Positions 1 to 10,395 of a DNA stretch of 64,000 nucleotides are shown one piece after another. The first letter of the stretch is position 1; every line of letters begins with the position of its first letter. This stretch comes from Pectinophora gossypiella (lineage: Eukaryota; Arthropoda; Insecta; Lepidoptera; Gelechiidae), in the NCBI RefSeq assembly GCF_024362695.1, contig NC_065423.1, positions 6,656,848 to 6,720,847 on the forward strand, given 5' to 3'. The translations under genes were made by a program, and so were the position numbers. Below the pieces are notes generated by a model. The model worked only from the letters and a program-made list of their open reading frames with translations, ran no database searches and was not told where the DNA came from.

Positions 1-490
1 AGCGATAAATGCACGTATGACCTTTATGACGACCAAAGTCATTAAGCGGGCAAACACCATTCAAGTTTATGGCGATAGACAACTTTACGAGCTTTGCTGT
101 AAGGTTGAAATTGAAGATAAAACTTAGCTAGAGGTTTGTATGTGACCTGGTTCGGCGAAATTGGTTGAATATCCAGTCTAAACTTAGATCTTACAGGTTG
201 TGTTTTTAGCTAAGTTTTAGTATGAAATATTCAGGTTTTTATTTGGTAGACAGACTGATTGAAAGTTCTTTTTAGTGTTTATATATAACTGGCTGAGTAT
301 AGACTTAGTACTCACTTTTATTAACGTTTAGCTTGCTGGGATGTAAGTCATGCTACTTACATCTAAGGCCTTGAATATCTGATGGGCTCTAAACCACTGT
401 GGTCCTGTGTCAACGCCTTGCTTCTCAAACGCGGATCGATCCCCGATATTAATTTATTTTACGTACAATTTTCACTAATGGCTTGACCAC
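1..490. other. AT-rich intergenic DNA, no gene seen
   Basis: I see no convincing exon, RNA gene or recognisable element here. It ends where the first fold-back element begins. Confidence 0.5.
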
Positions 491-493
491 TAT

Positions 494-709
494 ACAGGGT
501 GTTAGTGACATCGTAACGAAAACTTTAAGGGATGATTCAGACCACGATTCTGAGTTGATATCAAATGGAATTTTCCGTCGCAAAAGTATAATATAAAAAA
601 CACAAAAATTCTCATGAATTTTCCGACAGGAAATTCCGCTTAATAATCAACTCAGAATCATGGTCAGAATAATCCCCCTCAGTATTCGTTACGATGTCAC
701 TAACACCCA
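494..709. mobile_element. Fold-back element family A, copy 1 (MITE-like)
   Basis: The ends are inverted copies: ACAGGGTGTTAGTGACATCG on the left and its complement, slightly decayed, on the right. Each arm is roughly 90-100 bases and also contains the paired blocks TCTGAGTTGAT and ATCAACTCAGA. There is no coding capacity, so this is a non-autonomous element. Further copies are at 5785-6015, 7724-7864, 8935-9060, 9138-9419 and 30014-30160. Confidence 0.8.
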
Positions 710-751
710 TACTTACTTGTATGTCGTTGTTCTGCAAAAGCGATTTACAAA

Positions 752-1366
752 TTGGGACCCAAGATGTCACTTAGAAATAAATTTAAAGAAATTAATATTT
801 TAACTTTGGCATCACAATATATCTTTGAAAACTTAATATATGTAAAAAAACATATAGGATTATTTGCAAAAAATAGCGATCGGCACATTGTTAATACCAG
901 GAATAAAAATAAACTTGCTTTACAAGTCAGTCGATTACATAAGATTACTAAATCTTTTAAGGGGCAATGTATACGTTTTTACAATAAGATTCCCATTGAC
1001 ATTCAGAATTTGCCTTTCAACTGTTTTAAGACAGTAGTTGAACAAAAACTTTACAAAAAAGGTTATTATAAAGTTAGTGATTATTTAGAAGATATGAATG
1101 CATGGGATTAACTGTCTGAGATCTGATATTAGGCAGCTAAATTACTCAATTGTATACCAATATTTTATGTTTACTTTTATTTTTTTTTAAAGAACGTCTA
1201 GGGCCCTGTGCCGAGGTTTTTCTTGCAGCTTCTTTTCCCCGACTATACAGGTTGTGAGAAGCTGCAGTAGTTTTAGGCGGATGAGACGTTCGATATGTAA
1301 AATTGACGATTCAAAGTGTAACTATGTTACCTATTGAATAAAGATATTTTTGAATTTGAATTTGAA
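752..1366 (+). mobile_element. Jockey/CR1-like LINE 3' end with RT C-terminus
   Basis: The reading frame 752-1111 encodes 119 residues resembling the C-terminal tail of reverse transcriptases of Jockey/CR1-type non-LTR retrotransposons. It has a family-like pattern: SLRNKFKEINILTL, then KSFKGQCIRFYNKIP, then YYKVSDYLEDMNAWD and a stop. A 3' UTR follows, with an AATAAA-like signal near 1335 and a (TTTGAA)n tail at about 1346-1366, as expected of a target-primed insertion. Everything upstream of the RT tail is missing, so this is a 5'-truncated dead copy. The first Met in the frame is internal to the ancestral protein and is not a real start. Confidence 0.8.
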
Positions 1367-1392
1367 TATGGCTACCAGTATGTACTGGTACG

Positions 1393-1560
1393 GGGTGTAA
1401 GTGACATCGCAACGAATACTGATGGGGCCCTGTATAGCCGGGGATACAGCTCATCCCCGGTATTACGGTAGTCTAATAGAAAGCTCGATGAGGAGCGATG
1501 AATGTACCTCTGACTATCCCAATAGGGAGTATAAACGTGAGCTGATGTTATGTTCTGAAC
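1393..1560. repeat. Fragments of family A and a LINE-UTR repeat
   Basis: 1393-1425 is a diverged family A end (GGGGTGTAAGTGACATCGCAACG). It is followed by a piece of the repeat also seen at 5355-5470, 7075-7205, 41483-41600 and 55405-55572, recognised by GATACGGCTCACC-like and GACTACCCCAATTGGG-like words. The ORFs here are not genes. Confidence 0.5.
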
Positions 1561-1966
1561 CACTGAATCCGAATTTTGTTCGCTTGTTACCCGATACCGG
1601 GAAAACGGTCGTCTTTTTATTTATTTTCATGGGATAATAAACATTTATACATGATATGTTAACAATAGGTGTAGGATATTTTCACATAAGTACATGTACA
1701 ATCAACTACATTATCCACGTATTAGAGTCTCGGCGTCTGATGCCACATTGGAATAACGCTAGGGGAAATCTCTGTTTCATAGTATATGCTTTATGAGTTT
1801 GAATTCATGTTTGGATTACAAAAAATTGTAATCACGTGGTTTGCAGGATTTGTGCCCGGTTGATGGCAACAGGCTCGCTCCCTATTACATGGGACTTAAA
1901 CATAGCTGGCGAGGAGTGGGTGTATACTATACACCTCTGCCTACCCCTCCGGGTATACAGGCGTGA
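1561..1966. other. No gene seen
   Basis: AT-rich unique-looking DNA. 1860-1965 contains a short degraded repeat (ACACCTCTGCCTACCCC) of LINE-UTR type. No splice-linked coding was recognised. Confidence 0.4.
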
Positions 1967-1973
1967 TGTACCA

Positions 1974-2270
1974 TTATCACCAGCCCATTAACGTCCCCAC
2001 TGCTGGGGCACGGGCCTTCCCTATGGATGGATAGGGAGATCGGGCCTTAAACCACCACGCGGGCCCAGTGCGGATTGGTGGTTATTAACGACTGCTAATG
2101 CAGCCGGGACCAACGGTTTAACGTGTCTTCCGAAGCACGGAGGAGCTCGAGATGAAAAAAAAAACTTTTTTTTCGTGGTCACCCATCCTATGACCGGCCT
2201 TTGCGAAAGTTGCTTAACTTCGACAATCGCAGACCGAGCGCGTTTACCGCTGCGCCACCGAGCTCCTCCG
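1974..2270 (-). mobile_element. SINE family S3 (tRNA/5S-like head), minus
   Basis: Read on the minus strand, it starts with GAGCTCGGTGGCGCAGCGG, which contains a tRNA-like A box. It then has GAAGTTAAGCAAC...GGATGGGTGACC, which resembles the internal control region of 5S rRNA, then an A-run, the shared SINE core, and the 3' end GTGCCCCAGCAGTGGGGACG followed by GATGAT-type bases. Confidence 0.8.
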
Positions 2271-2719
2271 TGATGTATATGTATGTGTATTTTTTATATA
2301 ACTTTCAGTTGTATCATTTGTCTCCCTCTCAGTAGTGAGTCCATGGGTATCGTACATTTCATCTTTATTTGTGACTAGGGAAATGAACTGAAAGTTTTCG
2401 TACGTAGCTGCGGGCTTTTGTATTAAGATTTATAGTTGTGATACACTTCCTCTACACGATAGTGCTTCGACTTAAAACTTAAAGTTAACCTTCCTTAACA
2501 CTTAAATGCGACCTATAAGCAATTGCATCATCATTTCATCAATGATTCGCCTCTTTTAATGCGATCATTGAAGGACTTGGAGAGCCTACTTCAGTCTGTG
2601 CATTATTCCCAAGCTTGGATATTATAGACTGAATAAGCATTTACTAGGTAAGCATGTTCCGATTTCTTCAGCATATAAAAATATGGAACGTTTCTTATAA
2701 ATAACACACGTAACATAAA
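2271..2719. other. No gene seen
   Basis: AT-rich DNA between two SINEs, with no motif or coding segment I can support. Confidence 0.4.
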
Positions 2720-2836
2720 CAGCCTATATACGTCCCACTACTAGGCACAGGCCTCAAGACAATGCCCCCCTCGGGAATCGAACCCGGACCTCAAGATCAT
2801 GAGCCCAACGCTCTAACTACTAGACCACATCGGCTG
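2720..2836 (-). mobile_element. SINE family S2, internally deleted, minus
   Basis: Only the 3' end (AGCCTATATACGTCCCACTA on this strand) and the tRNA-like head (GGGAATCGAACCCGGACCTC) remain. About 200 bases of middle are absent compared with the copy at 3231-3548. The junction lies near 2757. Confidence 0.75.
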
Positions 2837-2960
2837 TTTTTTGTAAAGTCACTAACATAAGTCGAGAAACTGCTTTTATTTTTCGAAGCATTTTCTTACA
2901 CTTACAAGCCACCGTCCGTACCTTTCTATGAAGATAAATAGATTGCTTACTTTTCCGACT

Positions 2961-3090
2961 GTACAGTCATGAGCATTATAAGGTACCCACTTTAGCACTC
3001 TGTCGCACTAACATATTTGACATTTAGTGAGACTTACAGTTCAATTTGTCAAAAAAGTTAATGTGACATGGTACCAAAGTGTATAGATAA
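2961..3090 (+). mobile_element. Fold-back family C, right end lost
   Basis: Starts with GTACAGTCATGAGCA and holds the family core (TGTCGCACTAACATATTTGACATTTAG, in two pieces here). The complementary right end, CTCGTGACCGTAC, present in full copies at 15113-15259, 22520-22660, 30794-30945 and 45055-45202, is missing. Confidence 0.7.
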
Positions 3091-3230
3091 CTACGTAGGT
3101 TTGCATCGTGATCAGTGACTTCAAGGAGGGAATGTTCCTGTTGTAAAAACTCTTTAATTGTAAACACATTGTGGCCGCTTTTCTTGTTCTTTCTTGTACT
3201 CTAGTCTTATCTGCCTAAAGGTACATAAAC

Positions 3231-3548
3231 TGCCTATATACGTCCCACTGCTGGGCACAGGCCTCCCCTCAATCAACTGGAGGGGGCATGGAGCATACTC
3301 CACCACGCTGCTCCACTGCGGGTTGGTGGAGGTTTTTTACGGCTAATAGCCGAGACCAACGGCTTAACGTGCCCTCCGAAGCACGGAATCATCTTATTTT
3401 TGCGGACAATCAGGTGATTTAAGCCTGAAAAGTCCTTACCAAACAAAGGACAGTCTCACAAAGTGATTTCGACAATGTCCCCGTCGGGAATCGAACCCGG
3501 ACCTCCAGATCGTGAGCCTAACGCTCTAACCACTAGACCATGGAGGCC
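3231..3548 (-). mobile_element. SINE family S2, near full length, minus
   Basis: On the minus strand it has a tRNA-like head (B box GGTTCGATTCCC-like), CACTTTGTGAGACTGTCC, the shared core CGTGCTTCGGAGGGCACG, GTTGGTCTCGGCTATTAGCC, and the 3' end GTGCCCAGCAGTGGGACG followed by TATATAGGC. Confidence 0.85.
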
Positions 3549-4384
3549 TAAAGGTAATAAAGCACTTTTTACGTAAGTTTTGCGCCTGTTTTCTGCCGGG
3601 AACGGCACTTCACTGGCCGTGATGATATCAGGGATTGTGGGAATCCCAACGGGTATAAGGAAAGCTCCCTTTTAAAAATACTGCTTTATTTGGTTAGATT
3701 CACTCAGATTACCGTATTGTCCTTTTGTTGGTTGAGATATAATGGCTCTCAGAAATGAAAATAAGATTAAATTCGCATTTGCCTTAATTGTTTGTTGAAT
3801 GATTATGATGTTTTTTGCTGGTTTTCATATTTATGAGTTATTTTATTTTACAAGCGGTTTCGTTACAAGGGTCGGAAATTGATTAATGCAAATTGTTTCT
3901 TGATATTCATCCTACCACGTCATGTCGAATACCCATAGGGGAAAGCGCGGTAATTACGGAAATCTAAGCGATATTTGAAATAAAAATAATAATTTAGATA
4001 TTCTTCTTCTTTGCGAGTCGATGGCGATCGATACTAGATATAGATATTAGTTCCTGATTATAACCTAAGTACTTTGTACCATTGTTTATGAAAAATAATA
4101 AAAGTTGAAAATGGATTTTCCAATAAAGAATTGTTTACTAAAATGTTTATCAAACAGTGTTAATGTCTGATAAAACGGAAATCTTGATAGTTATCTATGC
4201 TGTAGCATTATGATAATTTAGACGTTTCCTCCCTGCCAGTTTTATCAACCAAAAGTATTTTTTGCAGGTATTTCTTATTTATTTATTTATTTACAAATAC
4301 AAACAAACCTGAATGTTCAGGTAGTGGTAAAAAGGTGTAGAGCTCATTTAGTTTAGTTTATCTATGACAAAAATAATAATTTCT
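3549..4384. other. No gene seen; one TTTA microsatellite
   Basis: AT-rich DNA. A short (TTTA)n run lies at about 4274-4292. Nothing else can be supported. Confidence 0.4.
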
Positions 4385-4658
4385 ATCACCGCTTCACTTA
4401 CGCCATCTATTGTTGCTGAGCGAAGGTCCCAACACCCTTAAACGCATCCACATAATATCAGCGTCGTAGTTCACGCCGCGACTTGTGCTGAGTGAGGCCC
4501 TTTTATCTCAGGACGTCCACCACCACCTTATGATCATTTCGACTAACATCCGTCTTGCTTTTTTGTAATTGTTTTAGTGGAAATTTGATATGATGTTGTT
4601 GTCTTTTTTTGTGTGTGGCGTCCTTTCATAATAAACTATTTCTATTCTATTCTAAACG
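4385..4658 (+). mobile_element. Non-LTR retrotransposon 3' end, (TTCTA)n tail
   Basis: About 85-90% identical by eye to 47895-48133. Both share TTCACGCCGCGACTTGTGCT and GTGTGGCGTCCTTT, an AATAAAC signal and a terminal (TTCTA)n microsatellite. The repeat boundary, polyadenylation-like signal and simple-sequence tail identify a LINE 3' UTR. No ORF is left. Confidence 0.7.
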
Positions 4659-5354
4659 TCCCATGCTGTCCCATATATACCCATGCGCGGTGTTGAAGCG
4701 TCGCTTATTAACACTTTGTCTTATGTTTCACCGGCTTAATATTGCCATGAAAAATTACATACTTACCTCTTAAGCTTCCTCAATTCCTAACGCTTGGATG
4801 GTGTAAACACACGTTTAGTACAGAACAAGCAAAATTGTTTACATATATCGTCATACAAGGTGCGTCATACTCTCAAATGCAGTCCAAACATAATGTGTAC
4901 ACTTTCCAACTATATTTCAAGGCGATAAGGTGCAAAATTTAAATACAACTTGTACTGTGCAATGAATTGTATAGCTGCTTCAAAGTGTTGGACTGTATTT
5001 TAAAGAATTAAAGTTTAAAATGGATTAAAGGATAAGTTTGCATAGTACATTTCTAGTATGGATTCATCGAACCGTTGGTGTTCTAATCGGTTGTTTGAAG
5101 TCATTTTTTGCATTATATATTAGGGCTTATTTATGTTTAGAAATGGTAAATCATATGTATGAACGACTTAACATGATTTATTAAAGGGGTCGTAATACTC
5201 GTAATATCAAGTAGCTTGTTCTTTAAGTCATTGTGGTCCTGCGGTTCATCGGCTTGCTTCTCAAACGGGGAGCGCCATTTTGAATTTCAGTACCGGACTT
5301 GCAACGATAAGTTATTAATTTATCTTAAGTGCAGTTTTCACTAACACAGTTGTC
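4659..5354. other. No gene seen
   Basis: AT-rich DNA with no recognisable element or exon. Confidence 0.35.
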
Positions 5355-5470
5355 TCGACCATTATAGACGGAGATACGGCTCACCACTTATCATGTTGGT
5401 CTAGCAGAAAGTTCGGTGAGGTGTGGGTACTCTGACTACCCCAATTGGGATATTGTCGTGAGCGTATGTT
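5355..5470. repeat. LINE-UTR-type dispersed repeat fragment
   Basis: Shares TTGTCTCGACCAT and GATACGGCTCACCAC with 7075-7205 and 55405-55572. Family uncertain. Confidence 0.45.
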
Positions 5471-5784
5471 TTTTTTTACAGTACATTAAAAAGGATCACA
5501 ATATAGATTACAATTAAAAATGCCTCTCCATTTTGTGATTTCCAGTATTTCAGTGTTGTGTTTGTGAAGTAAATTACCGTTTACAAAACAAAGACTTCGA
5601 AGAAATTTACGTGTGTTCTTTGTTAGACTATAAGTCTCTTGATAATCGCATAAAACAATACACGTAATCACGCTCCAAAGGTAGAGCTCGTCAAATCTTT
5701 AATCTGCATACACTAAAAGAGTACCTGCTTGAGGTCTAACTCGTTCTTTGAGTGGTACCCAAAAGAAAATTGCTACTTAAGGAT

Positions 5785-6015
5785 ACAAGGTGTTAGTGAG
5801 ATCGTAACGAAAACTCTAAGAGATGATTCAGACAATGACTCTGAGTTGATATCAAGTGGAATTTTCCGTCGCAAAAGCAAGGAATTGAAAATAATTTCAA
5901 ATAACACAAAAATAATTCGTTAATTTTCCGACGGAAAATTCCACTTGATATCAACTCAGAATCATAGTCTGAATCATCTCCCTCAGTATTCGTTACGATG
6001 TCACTAACACCCTGT
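5785..6015. mobile_element. Fold-back family A, copy 2
   Basis: A nearly perfect palindromic copy. Left arm from ACAAGGTGTTAGTGAGATCG, right arm ending CGATGTCACTAACACCCTGT. The paired arms run about 100 bases and include GGAATTTTCCGTCG against CGACGGAAAATTCC. The ORF at 5729-5923 is a by-product. Confidence 0.85.
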
Positions 6016-6860
6016 TTGTTGCCTTAATTATTAAATTAAAAGTACATTGATCGTATGACTTGTATTTTTGAGTCTACTAACACAGACTTTCGCAGTTTAC
6101 AAGGAGGCTTAGGTCAACTAGAAGATACGCAACATTTACATGTAAATAAAATATTATTACACACGGTGATGCTCGCCAGATCTGTTACTTGCTGAACTTG
6201 GCTTGATACTCTCCCGCGTGTCTAGATTGTGGGTGTTCTTATATTTTATTTCATACTTATATAACAAAAATGTACATTTATTATGTGAGAAGGTATTAAT
6301 ATAAATATAATAATAATTTTTGTGATATTTTTTATATTTTAATAGATTTTATTTGTTTTATTTGATTTGATTTTATTTATTATTTTAATTAAATTGAATG
6401 TTTTATTATGTAAATTATGGATCATTGTAATCTGTAATAAAGCATTATTTTTTTATTTAATTTAATTATCAAGCATCCCGTGTAGGTTTATGTATATGCT
6501 ATTGATCTACGAATTCTACGATGTATATCTTATTATTGGTACGTAAGACTAGAGAAAATCAGAACTTTTCCATCTTTTATCATTGGACAAATTGGTTACC
6601 AACAGAAAGATAATATAAAAGTCTGTTCAGTATCACGTTCCAATGGAAATATTACGCCAAATTGAATGCCATTAGCTCTATTTTGTTGCGTATGATGAAT
6701 CATTATTGACAACTGGTGTTGCGATGACATTACTAGTATGCTAGTGATGTCAAATTTGTTTTTACCATGTTTGTAGTTGAATCGTGATCATGCTTTTAAT
6801 GTACCTAGATAAATACCTAAATGATTGTTAGTTTGGATAATAGGATTGCGAAAGCAGTAT
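6016..6860. other. Very AT-rich spacer, no gene seen
   Basis: 6290-6470 is almost pure A/T. No exon or element recognised. Confidence 0.4.
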
Positions 6861-6865
6861 ATAAA

Positions 6866-7070
6866 GCGAAGGTTGGTGGTGGGGCTTACGGAGGAAGACA
6901 TACATCATGCCTATTTCCCACTGGGTAAAGCAGAGACTATAGAATTCCATTTGCTTCGATCCTGACACACTTCTCTTGCTTCCTCCACATTCATCAATCG
7001 CTTCATACACGCACGCCGGTTCAGAGTAGACAAAACACATACACAAACTCACGACACAAACACACACATA
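6866..7070. mobile_element. LINE fragment with head-to-head junction
   Basis: 6866-6897 reads on the plus strand like the GRPRR-encoding segment of the LINE at 63838-64000. From about 6900 to 7070 the sequence matches the adjoining part of the same family in reverse orientation (CTTCCTCCACATTCATCAATC; encoded motif RLMNVEEA on the minus strand). It is therefore a 5'-truncated copy with an internal inversion. Confidence 0.55.
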
Positions 7071-7074
7071 ATAT

Positions 7075-7205
7075 TACGGCGATACGCCTCACCACCTATC
7101 ACGTTGGTCTAACAGAAAGCTCGATGAAGTGTGGATACTTAGTTCATATTGCAATGGTTGTACCTCTGACTACCCCATTTGGGACATAGTCGTGAGCTTA
7201 TCTTA
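7075..7205. repeat. LINE-UTR-type dispersed repeat fragment
   Basis: Shares CACCTATCACGTTGGTCTAA and GACTACCCCATTTGGGA with 5355-5470 and 55405-55572. No ORF. Confidence 0.45.
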
Positions 7206-7490
7206 TGTTGTAAGATCCAATTCTCGTAAACCCTATTTATTTTCTTTTTCTTCGCATATTTTCTATGGCTCAGAATTCACATCTAAGTGTATGAAAACCT
7301 AACAAGATTGGTTGTCTCAACCACAGGAAATTCCCTTGGGAACGCACACAATTTTCTTAAAAATACTTACGTAACAAAGGATATTGTTTATGTTAGTTTT
7401 TTCTTTTATGTTTGTTCATATCGCTGTTAGTCGCGTAGCGTGGGAGGGTCAAGGCGAAGTTATAATTGTACATAATGTTTGCGTTGCTCT

Positions 7491-7650
7491 GGGGGGGTTA
7501 AAAAGGCCACATCGTAGCAATTCATCTAAAAAAGCAATATTGCAATTTGTCATTTGCGCATATAAAAGTAAGTGCGCAATGCAAATAAACGTCAAATAGC
7601 AATATTGCTTTCTTAGATGAATTGCTTCGATGTGGCCATTTTAACCCCCC
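7491..7650. mobile_element. Fold-back family B, complete copy
   Basis: Ends GGGGGGGTTAAAAAGGCCAC and GTGGCCATTTTAACCCCCC, with about 55-base inverted arms holding AAGCAATATTGC. The core is GTCATTTGCGCATATAAAAG. Other copies: 22986-23123, 48570-48700, and fragments at 13325-13390, 52563-52640 and 63258-63330. Confidence 0.85.
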
Positions 7651-7723
7651 TGGTCTTAGATACAGTTCTATTATGTGAGTTGTGAGATCGCTGTTCTACC
7701 TCACCATACCTCGCCATGTGAAT

Positions 7724-7864
7724 ACAGGGTGTTACTGACATCGTAACGAAAACTTGATAGATAAACTCAGTATTAACAAACGGAAAATTCTACTTGATAT
7801 TAACTCAGAATCATGATCTGAATCATTCCCCTGAGTGTTCGTTACGATGTCACTTACACCCTGT
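7724..7864. mobile_element. Fold-back family A, copy 3 (internal deletion)
   Basis: Both termini are intact (ACAGGGTGTTACTGACATCG / its complement), but the element is only about 141 bases because the middle of the left arm is missing. Confidence 0.8.
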
Positions 7865-7917
7865 ATAGTCGTGCGTGAGCGTGTTATGTTATTCAAAATA
7901 AGTTATACGACGTAATA

Positions 7918-8160
7918 TTCTTCTATCGTGTGGGTTGTGAGGTGAATTACCAACCTCATCAACCCTGGTGTCAGACTTTAATGAGCCGCAAAGGCCCCTG
8001 ACATGACTCATGTAACGATTACTCACATCAGTACGTAGTAACCGGAACCAACGATTTAACGTGCCTTCCGAATCACAGATCATCTTTCTTTCGGACGATC
8101 AGGTGATCAGCCTGTAATGTCCTAAGCAAACTGGGGATCACAAAGTGATTTTTGTGATAT
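7918..8160 (-). mobile_element. SINE family S1, head lost, minus
   Basis: Has the S1 3' end (TTCTTCTATCGTGTGGGTTG on this strand), core and CACAAAGTGATTTTTGTGAT block, but stops before the tRNA-like head. Confidence 0.8.
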
Positions 8161-8300
8161 GAATAATAATAAAAAGAATAATAGTACGAAATAAAGGATA
8201 ATAATAAAACACTTTATTGCACACACAAGACATTAACACATGAAACTTATTCTAAGGTGGGCAAATGCGGCCTGAGGTTAAAAAAAAGTGGGCAAAGAAT

Positions 8301-8570
8301 CATCATCATCATCGGCCCATTAACGTCCCCACTGCTGGGGCACGGGCCTTCCCTATGGATGGATAGGGAGATCGGGCCTTAAACCATCACGCGGGCCCAG
8401 TGCGGATTGATGGTTATTAACGACTGCTAATACAGCCGGGCTCAACTGCTTAACGTGCCTTCCGAAGCACGGAGGAGCTCGAGATGAAAACTTTTTTTTT
8501 GTGGTCACCCATCCTATGACCGGCCTTTGCGAAAGTTGCTTAACTTTCTGCGCCACCGAGCTCCTCCAAA
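8301..8570 (-). mobile_element. SINE family S3 with 10-bp duplication, minus
   Basis: Flanked by the direct repeat GGCAAAGAAT at 8291-8300 and 8571-8580. The head keeps the 5S-like GGATGGGTGACC but has lost about 30 bases between the tRNA-like A box and GTTAAGCAAC. Confidence 0.85.
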
Positions 8571-8934
8571 GGCAAAGAATATATTGTTATTATATTCCCA
8601 TCCCAATCTAGGTATAACATTCCCCAATCAATCTACGTGTCCGCCCACTTAGGACTCGTCTTTATTTTGATTTATTTTCCTATGATTACTGTTCGTTCAT
8701 CCCTGTATTTTTCTTAAGCATGACATTGACATGACACGGGACAAAATTGGAAGAACATAACGATAAGTGTTACTTTCAAGGTTTTCGACATGATATTACT
8801 AAGAATGTATAAAGAAATCAACAATTTGATTGATGCGTGACTTATAACTATGTCACAAGTCAAATATTGATTGATAGGTGGATTAAAATTACATTTCATT
8901 ACAAATTAAAAAGTAAAATCAATGATATTACATG
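8571..8934. other. No gene seen
   Basis: AT-rich DNA. The 61-residue minus-strand frame here has no recognisable features. Confidence 0.4.
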
Positions 8935-9419
8935 CACAGGGTGTTAGTGACATCGTAACGAAAACTTTGGGGGATGATTCAAATCATTCTGAGTTGGTAT
9001 CAAGTAGAATTACTTTCGGAAAATTAATGGAAATATTAGTGTTTTTTTTGATTTTCAGTTCCATATTTTGGCGATCTAAACAATGTTACTTACGTACATC
9101 CCATACAAGTACGTACAGGTAGCCATACGAGTACGAATGGGGGTGTTAGTGATACCGTAACGAATACTGAGGGGGATGATTTAGCTCATTATTCTGAGTT
9201 AATATCAAGAATATTCCATCAAGAATATCATCAAGTATATTAGGTATATTTCATCACAAAAGTAAATAAGAACTAATTAAGATTTAACTCAGAATTATGA
9301 GCTGAATCATCTCCCTCAGTATTCGTTCGGTAGTATTCGTTTCGGTTCGTTACGGTTCAGTTCGAGGTTTTTATTGCGAATAAATAAATGATTATGAATA
9401 AGTATCACTAACACCCTGT
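8935..9419. mobile_element. Two family A fold-back remnants in tandem
   Basis: 8935-9060 is a left arm only. 9138-9419 has both ends (GGTGTTAGTGATACCGTAAC and ATCACTAACACCCTGT) but its right arm is interrupted near 9330-9400 by about 60 extra bases (TTCGGTTCGTTACGGTTCAG). Arms are recognisable by CTGAGTTAATATCAAG and its inverse. Confidence 0.7.
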
Positions 9420-9651
9420 AAATATGGAAAATTCATACGTTGCTCATCAATATATTACGTTTCATATCTTTTAATCCGTGAGATGTTTCAATTTGTTTGG
9501 GTGTGGTTTGATGGATGGCCCGTCTCGCCCTTGGCACCTTGTCATATATATCTTTCTACGTAAACTGGAAATGTCACATGTCTTACACACGTAGAATTTT
9601 CATATACCTAACATAGATATACCTACGTATTTAATACCCACAATGACGGAC

Positions 9652-10395
9652 TTTCCAGGCTACGCGCGTTCCTTAAAAACAATGTAGATGGCGCTGTACA
9701 GATTTTCCTTCGTTTAATCTTCTAATTTCATGGATAACAGACACATGCATCTTTCTATCTTTGTTTTTGGGTATAAATGATGACCCTTTTTATTACACCC
9801 AGGCATAATTACATCTTCCACCCGTTATTATTCTGAGAAGCAATAGGTAACAACATTAGTCTATACATAATGTGATCCAAATATCAAGCAACACTTATTT
9901 TTATGTATGCTTCTGTCATTTACATTGTATTTTTGAATAATTTATATACCCGAGCAATGAGAAAATAGGTAATTTTCATATTAAAACAGTACAACGCCAT
10001 CTATATTCGAAGGACGTAATATACGATCCCGACGACCCGATTACTCTAGCCATAGAGGCAGCCAATCAGCTCGCGACACCAAACACTTCAGGTCCCCGAT
10101 ACCGACCCCGCCGGCGTGGTCGACGATTTCCCTCATTCAGCGCTTATCGCTATCGACCCACTAGGGTCGATTAATTCTTTCAAATATTTTTCCTTTCAGA
10201 CGACGCCCTGAGCCGAGGTTCGCGCCCAACTGGGCACCCTCATGCCTGTTGTCTTAAACGTTGTACCGGGTGAGAGCCTTCAGCGCTCCCCATTTGTCCG
10301 GCCAAGTAGTTAATGCCATCTGCGGCAAATCTACAATAAGTCACGTCAAAAAAAAAAGCCATCTATATTGTTATTGGGGAACGTAGCCTGGAAAG
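9652..10395. mobile_element. Fold-back element H, host of a LINE insertion
   Basis: The left arm begins CTTTCCAGGCTACG and contains AATGTAGATGGCGC. The right arm at about 9985-10395 is its inverse, ending CGTAGCCTGGAAAG. The right arm is split by the LINE tail at 10008-10357. Other copies are fragments at 15262-15305 and 34469-34530. Confidence 0.7.
10008..10357 (+). mobile_element. LINE family L2 3' end with 12-bp duplication
   Basis: A 5'-truncated non-LTR tail. The frame starting at GACGTAATATACGATCCC encodes DVIYDPDDPITLAIEAANQ, an Arg-rich stretch (RPRRRGRRF) and a stop near 10170. A GC-rich 3' UTR (GCGCCCAACTGGGCACCC) and a poly(A) run follow. GCCATCTATATT is duplicated at 9996-10007 and 10358-10369. 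Related copies: 32317-32580, 38493-38842, 42741-43047, 51258-51387 and a scrap near 53800-53835. Confidence 0.8.
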
